Assembly (NCBI RefSeq): GCF_027922005.1
Contig: NZ_BSEV01000019.1
Location: forward strand, 1 to 64,000
DNA length: 64,000 nucleotides
Source of the DNA: Streptosporangium carneum
GTDB taxonomy: Bacteria; Actinomycetota; Actinomycetes; Streptosporangiales; Streptosporangiaceae
Direction of reading: 5' to 3'
Shown here: positions 17,404 through 25,724 of the stretch, piece by piece
How the letters are laid out: each line of letters opens with the position of its first letter
How positions within the stretch are numbered: the first letter of the stretch is position 1
The notes under the pieces: generated by a model
The model's database searches: none
Told to the model about the DNA's origin: nothing
What the model saw: only the letters and a program-made list of their open reading frames with translations
Translations under genes and position numbers: made by a program

Positions 17404-18480
17404 TCATCGGGCGATCTCCTTGTACGCGGCTTCGAGCAGCTCCTCCGGCGGGTCCTCGAGCGGGGACACCCTGGCCAGGTCGTCCAGGACGACGAAACGC
17501 AGCTTGGCTCCGCGGCTCTTCTTGTCCAGGCGCATGTGCTCGCGGAGCTCGGGCCACGCGTCACGACGGTAGGCCGTGGGCAGTCCGACCGAGGTCAGGA
17601 TGGACCGGGTGCGCTCCACGACGGCGGAGCCGATCCGGCCGTCCAGGCGGGAGAGCTCGGCGGCGTAGACCATGCCGACGGCGACGGCCTCGCCGTGCCG
17701 GATGCGGTATCCCTCGACCCGCTCGATGGCGTGGGCCAGGGTGTGGCCGTAGTTGAGGATCTCCCTCAGACCGCCCTCACGCAGGTCCGCGCCGACCACG
17801 TCGGCCTTGATCTGGACCTTCCGCTCGATGAGCTCGCGGGTGTGCCGCCCCTCGGGGTGGCGTGCGCCCTCCGGGTCGTCCTCGATGAGCGTCAGGATCG
17901 TCGGGTCGGCGATGAAACCCCCCTTGATGATCTCGGCGAGGCCGCCGACGTAGTCGTCGCGGGGCACCGAGACCAGCGTGGCGAGGTCGCACAGGACCCC
18001 CGCCGGAGGGTGGAAGGAGCCGACCAGGTTCTTGCCCTCGGGGGTGTTGATCCCGGTCTTGCCGCCGACCGCGGCGTCGACCATGCCGAGCAGCGTGGTC
18101 GGCACCTGCACGACCTTGACGCCCCGCAGCCAGGTGGCCGCGGCGAAGCCCGCCAGGTCGGTGGTGGCCCCCCCGCCGACGCCGACCACGGCGTCGGACC
18201 TCGTGACGCCGTGACGCCCGAACTCGGACCAGAGCCCGGCGACCACCTCGACCGTCTTGGCCTGTTCCGCGTCGGGCACCGGCAACGGGACGACCTGGTG
18301 TCCGGCCGCCTCGATCGCGCCGCAGACCGGCCTGGCGATCTCCGGCAGGCTCGCCGGATGGACCACCGCGACGGTGCGGACCGCGGGGCCGAGCAGCCCG
18401 GGGAGCTCCCCGAGCACGCCCGCGCCGATCACCACGTCATAGGGGGCCTCCCCGCCGACCTTGATCCTGGAGGTCGTCAT
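17404..18480 (-). CDS. aroB: 3-dehydroquinate synthase
   Basis: 358 residues. VGVGGGATTDLAGFAAATWLRG (NAD site, split as VGVGGGATTDLAGF), PTTLLGMVDAAVGGKTGIN, NLVGSFHPP, EIIKGGFI, YGHTLAHAIE and HGEAVAVGM cover the NAD-, substrate- and zinc-binding positions (Glu of AEIIK, His of NYGHTLAH, His of RHGEAV). Makes 3-dehydroquinate from DAHP, step 2 of the shikimate pathway. Its ATG overlaps the aroK stop (ATGA), so the two are coupled. Confidence 0.96.
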   Translation of the reverse strand: MTTSRIKVGGEAPYDVVIGAGVLGELPGLLGPAVRTVAVVHPASLPEIARPVCGAIEAAGHQVVPLPVPDAEQAKTVEVVAGLWSEFGRHGVTRSDAVVGVGGGATTDLAGFAAATWLRGVKVVQVPTTLLGMVDAAVGGKTGINTPEGKNLVGSFHPPAGVLCDLATLVSVPRDDYVGGLAEIIKGGFIADPTILTLIEDDPEGARHPEGRHTRELIERKVQIKADVVGADLREGGLREILNYGHTLAHAIERVEGYRIRHGEAVAVGMVYAAELSRLDGRIGSAVVERTRSILTSVGLPTAYRRDAWPELREHMRLDKKSRGAKLRFVVLDDLARVSPLEDPPEELLEAAYKEIAR

Positions 18481-18980
18481 GACTCGATCCCCTTCACGAT
18501 CTCCTCGACGACCTCGTCGGGGTCGCGCTCGTCGGTGGCCACGGTGAGCGTGGCCAGCCCCTCGTAGATCGGGCGGCGGGCGTCCATCAGCTTCTTCAGC
18601 TGGCTGCGCGGGTTGAGCACGAGCAGCGGCCGCGCCGAGGCGAGGCCCACCCGTTGCACGGCCTGCGACAGGCCGACCTCGAGGTAGACCACCGGGTGTC
18701 CGGCCAGCAGCTCCCGCGTGGCCTCGGCGAGCACCGCGCCGCCGCCGAGGGAGAGCACGCCGTCGTGCTCGGCCAGCGCCTGCCGTACGGCCTGCGCCTC
18801 CAGCTCCCTGAAGCGCTCCTCGCCGTCCTCGACGAAGATGTCGCCGACCGGCTTGCCCGCCGTGGCCTCGACGTCGGCGTCGGTGTCGCGGAAGGCGACC
18901 CGCAGCCGACCGGCCAGCAACCGGCCGACGGTCGACTTGCCCGCTCCGGGGGCGCCGACCAGGACTACGCGGGGACTCAC
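18477..18980 (-). CDS. aroK: Shikimate kinase
   Basis: 167 residues. P-loop GAPGAGKST (9-17), shikimate-binding FRDTDADVEA (Asp) and EERFRELE (Arg), GGG in LSLGGGAVL, and lid region NPRSQLKKLMDARRPIYEG. Phosphorylates shikimate with ATP in step 5 of the pathway. GTG start with GGAGG 4 nt upstream. Lies between aroC (67 bp gap) and aroB (4 bp overlap). Confidence 0.95.
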   Translation of the reverse strand: MSPRVVLVGAPGAGKSTVGRLLAGRLRVAFRDTDADVEATAGKPVGDIFVEDGEERFRELEAQAVRQALAEHDGVLSLGGGAVLAEATRELLAGHPVVYLEVGLSQAVQRVGLASARPLLVLNPRSQLKKLMDARRPIYEGLATLTVATDERDPDEVVEEIVKGIES

Positions 18981-19047
18981 TGCGCCTCCTCGGCGCGCCG
19001 TTCGGCGGTCAGGAGGCAGGAGGCGCCCCGTCCGCCGGTTCGCACGC

Positions 19048-20226
19048 TCACTTGATCACCATTGACGAAAGGTATCCGGACAGGTTGCGGGCGACCTCCT
19101 CGACGGAGTCGCCGCCGAACTTCTCGATCGCGGCGTCCGCGAGGACCAGCGCGACCATCGCCTCGGCGACGATCGCGGCGGCGGGCACGGCGCACACGTC
19201 CGAGCGCTCGTGGTGGGCCTTGGCGGCCTCCCCGGTAAGCACGTCGATGGTGGCCAGGGCCCGGGGCACCGTGGAGATCGGCTTCATCGCCGCGCTGACG
19301 CGCAGCGGCTCGCCGTTGGTCATGCCGCCCTCGACGCCGCCCGCGCGGTTGGTGATGCGGCGGACGCCGTCGGCGGTGTTCTCGATCTCGTCGTGGGCTC
19401 GGGAGCCGGGACGGCGGGCGGTCTCGAAGCCGTCTCCGACGGCGACCCCCTTGATGGCCTGGATGCCCATCAGGGCGGCGGCGAGGCGCGCGTCGAGGCG
19501 GCGGTCCCAGTGGGTGTAGCTGCCCAGGCCCGGCGGCAGCCCGTAGGCGATCACCTCGACGACGCCGCCGAGGGTGTCGCCGTCCTTGTGCGCCCTGTCG
19601 ATCTCGGCGACCATCGCGGCGCTGCCCGCGGGGTCGGCGCAGCGCACCGGGTCGGCGTCGACCGCGTCCATGTCGTCGGGACCGGGGACGACGCCCGCCG
19701 TGGTCTGCGCCTCGCCGATCGAGACGACGTGGCTGACGATGTCGACGCCGAGGGCCTGCTTGAGGAAGCCGCGGGCGACCTGGCCGAGCGCGACCCGTGC
19801 GGCGGTCTCGCGGGCGCTGGCCCGGTCGAGAACGGGACGGGCGTCGTCGAAGCCGTACTTCTGCATGCCGGCGAGGTCGGCGTGGCCGGGGCGGGGGCGC
19901 GACCTCGGCGCGTTGCGGGCCTGGCCCTCCAGCAGGGCGGGGTCGACCGGGTCGGCGGCCATGACGGTCTCCCACTTGGGCCACTCGGTGTTGCCCACGC
20001 GGATGGCGACGGGGCTGCCGAGCGTGCGGCCGTGCCGCACTCCGCCGACGACGTTCACCACGTCCTGCTCGAACTTCATGCGGGCGCCGCGGCCGTAGCC
20101 CAGGCGGCGTCTCGCCAGTGCTCTGTCGATGTCGGCCGTGGTCACCTCCACTCCGGCGGGCAGGCCTTCCAAAATCGCGACGAGCTCAGGGCCGTGGGAC
20201 TCTCCGGCGGTCAACCAGCGCAACAT
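19048..20226 (-). CDS. aroC: Chorismate synthase
   Basis: 392 residues. GESHG near the N-terminus, RRLGYGRGARM, RPGHADLAGMQKYGF (catalytic His), RASARETAAR, GVVEVIAYGLPPGLGSY and RAGGVEGGMTNGEPL are all FMN/EPSP-binding signatures. Catalyses the last shikimate-pathway step, EPSP to chorismate, using reduced FMN. First gene of the aroC-aroK-aroB-aroQ cluster, which supplies aromatic amino acids; aroA, aroE and DAHP synthase are not in the window. Confidence 0.96.
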   Translation of the reverse strand: MLRWLTAGESHGPELVAILEGLPAGVEVTTADIDRALARRRLGYGRGARMKFEQDVVNVVGGVRHGRTLGSPVAIRVGNTEWPKWETVMAADPVDPALLEGQARNAPRSRPRPGHADLAGMQKYGFDDARPVLDRASARETAARVALGQVARGFLKQALGVDIVSHVVSIGEAQTTAGVVPGPDDMDAVDADPVRCADPAGSAAMVAEIDRAHKDGDTLGGVVEVIAYGLPPGLGSYTHWDRRLDARLAAALMGIQAIKGVAVGDGFETARRPGSRAHDEIENTADGVRRITNRAGGVEGGMTNGEPLRVSAAMKPISTVPRALATIDVLTGEAAKAHHERSDVCAVPAAAIVAEAMVALVLADAAIEKFGGDSVEEVARNLSGYLSSMVIK

Positions 20227-20296
20227 GGTGACAAGTCTTCCATGTGCCGCCCACTGGAATGGCCGCAGCTCACTGGCTGAGACGGTGGAGATCCGG

Positions 20297-21097
20297 TCAA
20301 ATACCGGTGAGGACCACCGTGAAGGCTCCGAGAATCATGAAAGGGCCGAAGGGGATCTCGGCGCCGCGGCCCGCGCGACGTGCGAGCAGCAGCGCGCCGC
20401 CGTAGAGGGCGCCGTAGGCGAACCCCAGGAAGGCGCCGGTGACCAGCGTGTGCCAGCCGAGCCAGCCGAGCGCGGTGCCCAGGCTCGCCGCGAGCTTGAC
20501 GTCGCCCAGCCCCATGCCCGAGGGGTTGACCAGGAACAGCAGCAGGTAGAAGGCCACGAGGGCCAGCCCGCCGAGGAAGGCTCTGAGCAGGTCGCCGTAC
20601 CCGCCCGTCAGCAGGGCCGTCGCCGTGAGCAGCGTCGTCGTTCCCAGGTAGGCGGCGGCGGTGAGCCGGTCGGGAAGGCGGTGCACGGCGACGTCGACGA
20701 AGAGCAGGGGGACGGCGACGACCGCCAGCCATCCGTAGGCCAGCGACTCCCCCGCCTGAGCCGCCCATGCCCATGTTCCCGCGGTCCCCGCGGCCCCTGA
20801 GGCGGTCGCGGTCCCGGCCGTGTCCTGCCACGGGATCGAGAGGTGACGCACGGCGAGGGCGGTCAGCGCCACCGCGGTGACGAGTTCGACCGCCAGCGCC
20901 GGGGGTCCGATCCGTCCGCGGCAGCCGGGGCAGCGGCCTGCGGACAGCACGGCCGGCGCGGTCAGCGCGGCCGCGCACCGAGGGCAGGCGTGGCGGAGCG
21001 GCTCTCCCTCGGCCACCGAGTGGCGCACCACCAGGCCCCTCGTCCTGAGCCCGATCAGCAGGCCCGCGAGGGCCGCCGCGACGGGCAGGAGGCTCAC
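20297..21097 (-). CDS. Prepilin (A24) leader peptidase/N-methyltransferase
   Basis: 266 residues, polytopic membrane protein. N-terminal half has the zinc-type tetracysteine (CPRC at 38-41 and CPGC at 56-59) of bifunctional PilD-like enzymes; catalytic aspartates are Asp135 (FVDVAVHRLPDRL) and Asp199 in GMGLGDVKLA, the GxGD motif. Cleaves and methylates type IV pilin or pseudopilin leaders at the membrane. No pilin, tad or secretion gene is nearby, so the substrate is elsewhere in the genome. Lies upstream of aroC on the same strand (70 bp); this pairing is common in actinomycetes. Confidence 0.9.
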   Translation of the reverse strand: MSLLPVAAALAGLLIGLRTRGLVVRHSVAEGEPLRHACPRCAAALTAPAVLSAGRCPGCRGRIGPPALAVELVTAVALTALAVRHLSIPWQDTAGTATASGAAGTAGTWAWAAQAGESLAYGWLAVVAVPLLFVDVAVHRLPDRLTAAAYLGTTTLLTATALLTGGYGDLLRAFLGGLALVAFYLLLFLVNPSGMGLGDVKLAASLGTALGWLGWHTLVTGAFLGFAYGALYGGALLLARRAGRGAEIPFGPFMILGAFTVVLTGI

Positions 21098-21255
21098 GCC
21101 GCCTTCCTGACCGGCCGCCCGGGAGGCGCCGTCTCCTCGAACGGCCGCCCGCGGAACGTCCCGCCGTGCTCGTCGTGCTCGCCGTGCTCGTTCACGGGCC
21201 GAACCCTACGCGGGAGAGGTCTCCGCGTCCCGGGAATCCGAGGTCGCCCCGGAGG

Positions 21256-21810
21256 TCAGCCGCGTCCGCGCAGCGGCCAGCCGAACCGGCGGCGCCGGGG
21301 GGCGGGGGCGGCCTGTCCCACCCTCGCCACGGTGACCTCGGGGCCCAGCCGGTCGACGGTGCCCGACTCGACCGCGGCGAACGCCCGCAGGACGGGGCCC
21401 TCGATCACGAAGGACACCGGGCCCGCCACGTCGACCACCACGGCGGCCGCGCTCTCGTGCACCGCCGCCTGGCAGACCTGCAGGGTCGTCGCCTGGATGG
21501 GGCGGGCGTCCGGACGCCAGAGCTTCAGCGACTCGGTCCCGGTGAAGGCGAGCACGGCCTCCCGCCCGTCCTTTCCGACGAGCTTCGGCAGGGCCATCTC
21601 GCTCTCCTTCTCCTGCCGCAGCCCGTGCTCGCCGACCTCGGACTCCGTCAGCAGGGCCACGACGGGGACGAGCAGCCGTGCGCCGCTCAGCGCCGTCATC
21701 ACCGCGCCCGCGTCGGCCGTACCGGCGGCGAAGGCCGCGAGCGCGGACGAGACGGCGGCGTCGGCGGAGCCGTCGTCGTCGGGAACCAGGGGCTGGGGAA
21801 TGCTCGGCAC
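21256..21810 (-). CDS. SseB-family protein
   Basis: 184 residues from GTG 21810. Contains the family opening IPQPLVPDDDGSADAAVSSALAAFAAG, then GARLLVPVVALL, EMALPKLVGKDGREAVLAFTG and LQVCQAAVHESAAAVVVDVAGP (read as separate segments). SseB-N-domain proteins are common in actinomycetes, with no firm biochemical role. A TAGGCT box 8 nt before the GTG marks it as probably leaderless; longer frames starting upstream are not supported. Divergent from a small membrane protein, with 13-bp iterons between. Confidence 0.8.
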   Translation of the reverse strand: MPSIPQPLVPDDDGSADAAVSSALAAFAAGTADAGAVMTALSGARLLVPVVALLTESEVGEHGLRQEKESEMALPKLVGKDGREAVLAFTGTESLKLWRPDARPIQATTLQVCQAAVHESAAAVVVDVAGPVSFVIEGPVLRAFAAVESGTVDRLGPEVTVARVGQAAPAPRRRRFGWPLRGRG

Positions 21811-21818
21811 AACCCCGG

Positions 21819-21824
21819 AGCCTA
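21819..21824 (-). promoter_or_regulatory. -10 box TAGGCT for the SseB-like gene
   Basis: TAGGCT on the minus strand, 8 nt before GTG 21810; supports that start over upstream ATGs. Confidence 0.5.
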
Positions 21825-21870
21825 CCCGCGACGAACGAGGACCCAGATGCCGGGAAAGCCGGGGAGGGAC

Positions 21871-21922
21871 GTCCCGTCCAGATGTCCCGTCCAGATGTCC
21901 CAGACGGATGTCCCGGACAGAT
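21871..21922. repeat. Four tandem 13-bp iterons in a divergent promoter region
   Basis: Exact phase of 13 bp: GTCCCGTCCAGAT (21871), GTCCCGTCCAGAT (21884), GTCCCAGACGGAT (21897), GTCCCGGACAGAT (21910); a weaker relative GATGTCCGCGTCG follows at 21965. Located 60 bp upstream of the sseB-like start and 80 bp upstream of the small membrane protein, so likely regulatory. Confidence 0.75.
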
Positions 21923-22001
21923 CGGGACACCGGGCCCATGTGCCCGGGCCCTGCGTCGGGCCACGATGTCCGCGTCGGAAAGGATCGGGAAGGGACGGGT
22001 C

Positions 22002-22202
22002 ATGCCTGAGACGGCCGAGCGCGGTTCGAGGCCAGGGCGGCAGGAGGCGACGCCCGCGGCCTGGCGGTCGCGGGAGGGGATGCCGGAGACGGGGGAAGCG
22101 GAGCCGGGGGAGTCGCGGACCGCTCGCCGCGTGATCGAAATCCTGTTCTTCGCCGCGACACTCGGTGTCCTCTGGACCGTTCACGCGCTGCTGCTGCGCT
22201 GA
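22002..22202 (+). CDS. Small C-terminal-anchored membrane protein
   Basis: 66 residues from ATG 22002, with GGGAAGGGACGGG just upstream. The first 40 residues are hydrophilic, rich in Glu, Arg and Pro; the end is one hydrophobic helix (VIEILFFAATLGVLWTVHALLL). This is a tail-anchored topology with almost nothing beyond the membrane. No family recognised. Divergent from the SseB-like gene across the 13-bp iterons. Confidence 0.5.
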   Translation: MPETAERGSRPGRQEATPAAWRSREGMPETGEAEPGESRTARRVIEILFFAATLGVLWTVHALLLR

Positions 22203-22301
22203 CCGCTCGCCGCGGTTCGCCATGGTGTGATCGAACGCCCCCGCCGCTCGCCGTGCCGACGCTCCGGACGGCGAGCGGCGTCCTGCTCGATCCGGCTCCG
22301 T

Positions 22302-23393
22302 TCAGCCCAGGTCGGCGATGGCGGCGACCGGACCGCCTCCGCTGGGGCCCTGGTGGACCGCGGCGACCGAGACGAAGACGGCCGGGTCCCCGGTGACGCT
22401 GGCCGCGACGCCGCCGACCGCGGCCTTGATCTGGCGGTGCCAGTGCACGTCGGAGTCGTCGAGCATGATGTTGCGGCGTCCCCTGACGCTGCCGGACGGG
22501 TCGGCCTCGCACTTCATGAAGACGTTGACCAGCCTGCCGCCCAGGTCGGACGGATGAGGGCGTTCGGGCAGGTCGATCCCGCTGGAGCGGATCGCCTCCC
22601 AGATGCCGTCCGCGTCCAGCGCGTCCCTCATGACCGAGTGGCCGATCCGGTAGCGGCCGCCGATGCCCCGGACGTTGCCGACGACGACGATCTGCGCGCG
22701 GTCCAGTTCGACGCCCGAGGAGCAGGACGCGACGGAGGAGTAGAGCGACAGGTCGCGGTGGATCTGCTCGGCCGCGGGCATCTCGATCTCGCCGAGCGCG
22801 ACCGCGACGCCGAGCGCGGTGGTCGAGTTGGAGACGTCCATGGAGGGGCCGGTGTCCTCGACGACCACGTCCTTGCCCCTGGATCTGGCGTCGTTGATGG
22901 TGGCCAGGGTCAGCAGGGGCGTCTTGGTCTGGACGTAGTGGACGTCGGCGGGGTCGTCGATCCCGGCGATCCTCATGGCCTCCCTGACGCCCGCGGCGAC
23001 CTTCTCCACCATGGCGGGACGGCCGATGTCCTCGGGAAGGATGACGTCGCTCATCGCGATGCCGACGCTGACGCGGGGTTCCTGGCTCGGTTCCGCGTTC
23101 GCCGTGGTCGCGAAGATCGTCGCGTGCGGGCTGAGGACGCCGTCGGTGCCGCCGGACCACACCAGCGGGACGTCTCCCGGGGACGGGTGTCCCTTCGCGG
23201 TGAGCACCTCCCGGAAGGCGCGGTCGGCCAGGATGCGGGTGTAGTCGTTCACCCCGCCGTTGCCCTCGGTCTTGCCGATCACCGCGAGCACCCGGCGCGC
23301 CTCGATCACCCCGTCGTCGATGAGCCGGGCCAGCCCCGAGGCGTCGGTCACGCTCTCGATCGCCACCTTGCGCACTTCAATCGGTTCGGGCAT
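22302..23393 (-). CDS. Ring-opening amidohydrolase (cyanuric acid hydrolase/barbiturase family)
   Basis: 363 residues from ATG 23393 (AAGG 8 nt upstream); GTG 23402 is an alternative. The three homologous domains of the AtzD/barbiturase fold can be traced by their Ser-containing turns: WSGGTDGVLSPH, SSVASCSSGVELDRAQIVVVGN (split as SSVASCSSGVE) and VHQGPSGGGPVAAI, with Lys in IGKTEGNG and metal-loop-like EDTGPSMD. The family opens cyanuric acid or barbiturate rings in triazine and pyrimidine breakdown. No other pathway genes adjoin, so the substrate is open. Confidence 0.9.
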   Translation of the reverse strand: MPEPIEVRKVAIESVTDASGLARLIDDGVIEARRVLAVIGKTEGNGGVNDYTRILADRAFREVLTAKGHPSPGDVPLVWSGGTDGVLSPHATIFATTANAEPSQEPRVSVGIAMSDVILPEDIGRPAMVEKVAAGVREAMRIAGIDDPADVHYVQTKTPLLTLATINDARSRGKDVVVEDTGPSMDVSNSTTALGVAVALGEIEMPAAEQIHRDLSLYSSVASCSSGVELDRAQIVVVGNVRGIGGRYRIGHSVMRDALDADGIWEAIRSSGIDLPERPHPSDLGGRLVNVFMKCEADPSGSVRGRRNIMLDDSDVHWHRQIKAAVGGVAASVTGDPAVFVSVAAVHQGPSGGGPVAAIADLG

Positions 23394-23545
23394 CCCTGTC
23401 ACCTTTCGCTGTCACCTTCGCTCCTTCGAGGGCACATCAGTCACTCTCGCACCAGGACGCCCTTCTCTTCGGTGACCGCCGCTCCGTCGGCGCGCGAGCG
23501 GCCGCGCCCGAGGTCGGCGGGAGGCACGGCAGGGGGCACAGCAGG

Positions 23546-23580
23546 GGCACGGCGAGAGGCACGGCGAGAGGCACGGCGAT
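23546..23580. repeat. 12-bp tandem repeat GGCACGGCGAGA
   Basis: Two exact copies plus a partial third; diverged GGCACGGC/GGCACAGC units precede it from 23523. Confidence 0.8.
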
Positions 23581-23631
23581 CCGAGGCGGGCGCCGGACCG
23601 GGCGCGAAGGGCGGTCGCGCGCGCCGTCCGG

Positions 23632-23689
23632 GAGAGCGGTTGCCGGGCGGCCGTGATCACGCTGCCCGGGGCGGTCGGCAACCGCTCTC
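23632..23689. promoter_or_regulatory. Large inverted repeat with 13-bp arms
   Basis: GAGAGCGGTTGCC (23632-23644) is mirrored exactly by GGCAACCGCTCTC (23677-23689); the 32-bp spacer has its own GGGC/GCCC stem and a TGATCA palindrome. Either a terminator between the convergent-free regions or an operator. Confidence 0.55.
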
Positions 23690-23803
23690 TCACGGATGAC
23701 GCCGACGGCTCCCACGGGGCGACGTCAGCGGCCCTTCCCACCCGGCTCATGGGCATCTTTTGCCCATCATGACTCGGCTGTTCGGCGGGAATCGCCATCC
23801 CGG

Positions 23804-23879
23804 ACATCGAGTTGATCTGTGATCTACGACACATCCGAACATCCGACGAGTTGGACATCTCACTATTTCGCGGAACATC
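23804..23879. promoter_or_regulatory. Cluster of five ACATC direct repeats
   Basis: ACATC begins at 23804, 23831, 23839, 23855 and 23875, mostly as GGACATC/GAACATC(C). Such clustering in 76 bp is far above chance and suggests a regulator binding site upstream of the GT2 gene. Confidence 0.4.
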
Positions 23880-24034
23880 GGCGGATATTTCACAGCGCGG
23901 AATCACGCTCAGTTAACGCTGCGTTTCCTTCTAGATCATCCACCCCCGCACGCGACACCAATAACTTTGTTTACAGTTGAGGTCGCGGCGGGAAACGAGC
24001 CGCTCCACGCAGCTGAGAAAACGGGGTTCTCCGC

Positions 24035-25579
24035 ATGCTCGCATTACTTGAAGCGCCTCCTGACAAGGCTGGACAGCATCTCCCACAGCCTCCGTCCGAC
24101 GGCGAACTAAAGCTCTATTTCGGACCGCAAAGGCGCTGGGTGCTCCTGTCGGTGCCCCTTTCCCTGACATTCACCGCGGGGACGCTTTTCCTTTTCTCGA
24201 TGCGTCATCCGGCATTGTGGCCGTTTTTCGCCGCACTGGCGCTGAACCTCGCAGGCTGGACGATGTCGTTCGTCGACGGACAGCGGCAGCGGCTGACCAC
24301 CTGGGAGTCCCACGAGCTGCTGGTCCGCTCGTGGCGGCCCGCGCGGGTCCCGTCCGTGGACGTGTTCCTGCCGACCAGGGGCGAACCCATGGACATCCTG
24401 GACAACACCTTCCGCCACGTGTCAGCGCTGCTGTGGAACGGTCCGCTGTCGGTCTGGGTGCTCGACGACGCGGCGCGCCCCGAGGTGGCGGAGCTGGCCG
24501 GGCGCTACGGCTTCCACTACAGCTCCCGTCCCGACAGAGGGCACCTGAAGAAGGCGGGCAACCTCATCCACGGCCTCTCGATCACCTCGGGGGAGATGGT
24601 CGCGGTCTTCGACGCGGACTTCTGCCCCCGCCCCGACTTCCTGTCCCATCTGGTCCCCTACCTCGAGGACCCGCGGATCGCCGTGGCCCAGTCTCCGCAG
24701 TACTTCGACACCACGGCCGACATGCCCTGGCTGCAGCGGACCGCCGGAGCGGCGCAGGAGATGTTCTACCGGTGGCTGCAGCCCTCCAGGGACGCCGACG
24801 GCGGCGCCATCTGCGTGGGCACGAACGTGGTCTACCGGCGCTCGACGCTGGAGGAGATCGGCGGCTTCCCCAGGATCGACCACAGCGAGGACATCTACAC
24901 CAGCGTCGCGCTGATGAAGCACGGCTACCGCACCAAGTACGTCCCGGTGCTGCTGGCCAAGGGCCTGTCCCCCGACAACGTCGCCTCCTACATCGCCCAG
25001 CAGTACCGGTGGGCGATGGGCTGCATGAGCCTGCTGTTCGACCGTGACTTCCACCGCACGCGGATGTCATGGCGGGTGCGGGTCTCCTACTACAGCGGCT
25101 TCCTGAGCTACTTCGTCTCGGCGATCAACATCGCCGCGGTGCCGCTCCCCGGGCTCGTCATGCTCGCCTTCTACCCGCAGGAGGTCAGGGCGTGGCACAT
25201 GATCCCGTTCGTGGGACCGCTCTGGGTGGCGCTGGTGCTGCTGCCCGCTGTCTCGGTGAGCCGGTGGCGCTTCGAGGTGACCCGCGCCCAGACCCTGTAC
25301 GCCTACTGTCACCTGATCTCCATCGTGCACGCCGTGCGCAACCAGGCCGCGGCGTGGGTGCCGAGCGGCGCGGCGGCGGGCAGGAGCACGCTGGTCACCA
25401 CTGTCGGCCGGATGGCCTTCGTCTGGCTGACCCTCACCACCGGCGCCACCTGGATCGGCATCGCGCTGCGCGCCCCCGTCTACGGCTGGGGCGAGTACTG
25501 GGCTCTGACCCTGTTCGCCGCGGGCACCACCTACATCGCCCTCCCCCTCATCCGTGACCTGTGGAGGATCCTCCGTTGA
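24035..25579 (+). CDS. Cellulose-synthase-like family 2 glycosyltransferase
   Basis: 514 residues, membrane-embedded. Two N-terminal membrane segments, then a processive GT2 domain with all four signatures: VLDDAARPE (about 145), FDADF (about 192), SEDIYT (about 284) and QQYRW (QxxRW, about 322), followed by four or more membrane helices that would form the export channel. Such enzymes polymerise and extrude beta-linked polysaccharides from UDP-sugars. It lacks the c-di-GMP PilZ domain of bacterial BcsA, so control differs. The 3' end overlaps a 35-codon gene; acyltransferase and GH16 genes follow, defining an exopolysaccharide operon. Confidence 0.9.
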   Translation: MLALLEAPPDKAGQHLPQPPSDGELKLYFGPQRRWVLLSVPLSLTFTAGTLFLFSMRHPALWPFFAALALNLAGWTMSFVDGQRQRLTTWESHELLVRSWRPARVPSVDVFLPTRGEPMDILDNTFRHVSALLWNGPLSVWVLDDAARPEVAELAGRYGFHYSSRPDRGHLKKAGNLIHGLSITSGEMVAVFDADFCPRPDFLSHLVPYLEDPRIAVAQSPQYFDTTADMPWLQRTAGAAQEMFYRWLQPSRDADGGAICVGTNVVYRRSTLEEIGGFPRIDHSEDIYTSVALMKHGYRTKYVPVLLAKGLSPDNVASYIAQQYRWAMGCMSLLFDRDFHRTRMSWRVRVSYYSGFLSYFVSAINIAAVPLPGLVMLAFYPQEVRAWHMIPFVGPLWVALVLLPAVSVSRWRFEVTRAQTLYAYCHLISIVHAVRNQAAAWVPSGAAAGRSTLVTTVGRMAFVWLTLTTGATWIGIALRAPVYGWGEYWALTLFAAGTTYIALPLIRDLWRILR

Positions 25580-25683
25580 ACCACCGTCTGCGCTGGCCAG
25601 AGGCCCTGGCCATAACCGTCATGCTGCTGCTCGGCGTCCTGGTCGCCTCGGGCCTCGCCGTACTGCCGCCGCTGCTGCCCTGA
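25576..25683 (+). CDS. 35-residue membrane peptide coupled to the GT2 gene
   Basis: TTG start overlaps the GT2 stop as TTGA; GGAGG at 25563-25567 sits 8 nt upstream. Product begins MNHRLRWPEAL and continues with one hydrophobic helix (AITVMLLLGVLVASGLAVL) ending PPLLP. The charge pattern predicts N-in topology. Position, spacing and coupling argue for a real gene; it may be a small subunit of the synthase, as with other membrane synthases. No homologue can be checked here. Confidence 0.6.
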   Translation: MNHRLRWPEALAITVMLLLGVLVASGLAVLPPLLP

Positions 25684-25724
25684 TCCACTGGACGACTCAC
25701 ATGGACTCCCGAGGAGTGCCCGCC

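Larger units (their letters stand above)
23394..24034. other. Long non-coding region upstream of the glycan operon
   Basis: 641 bp. First half G+C-rich with 12-bp tandem repeats and a 13-bp-arm inverted repeat; second half is unusually A+T-rich for this genome, with five ACATC direct repeats, a small hairpin (ATGGGCA-TCTTT-TGCCCAT, 23749-23767) and, just before the GT2 start, GCGGC/GCCGC and GAGAA/TTCTC stems (24014-24029). No credible gene. Looks like a complex control region. Confidence 0.6.

Noticed and set aside
21871..21922. Iterons as a replication or plasmid origin
   Set aside because: No rep gene, no AT-rich stretch and ordinary chromosomal genes on both sides.
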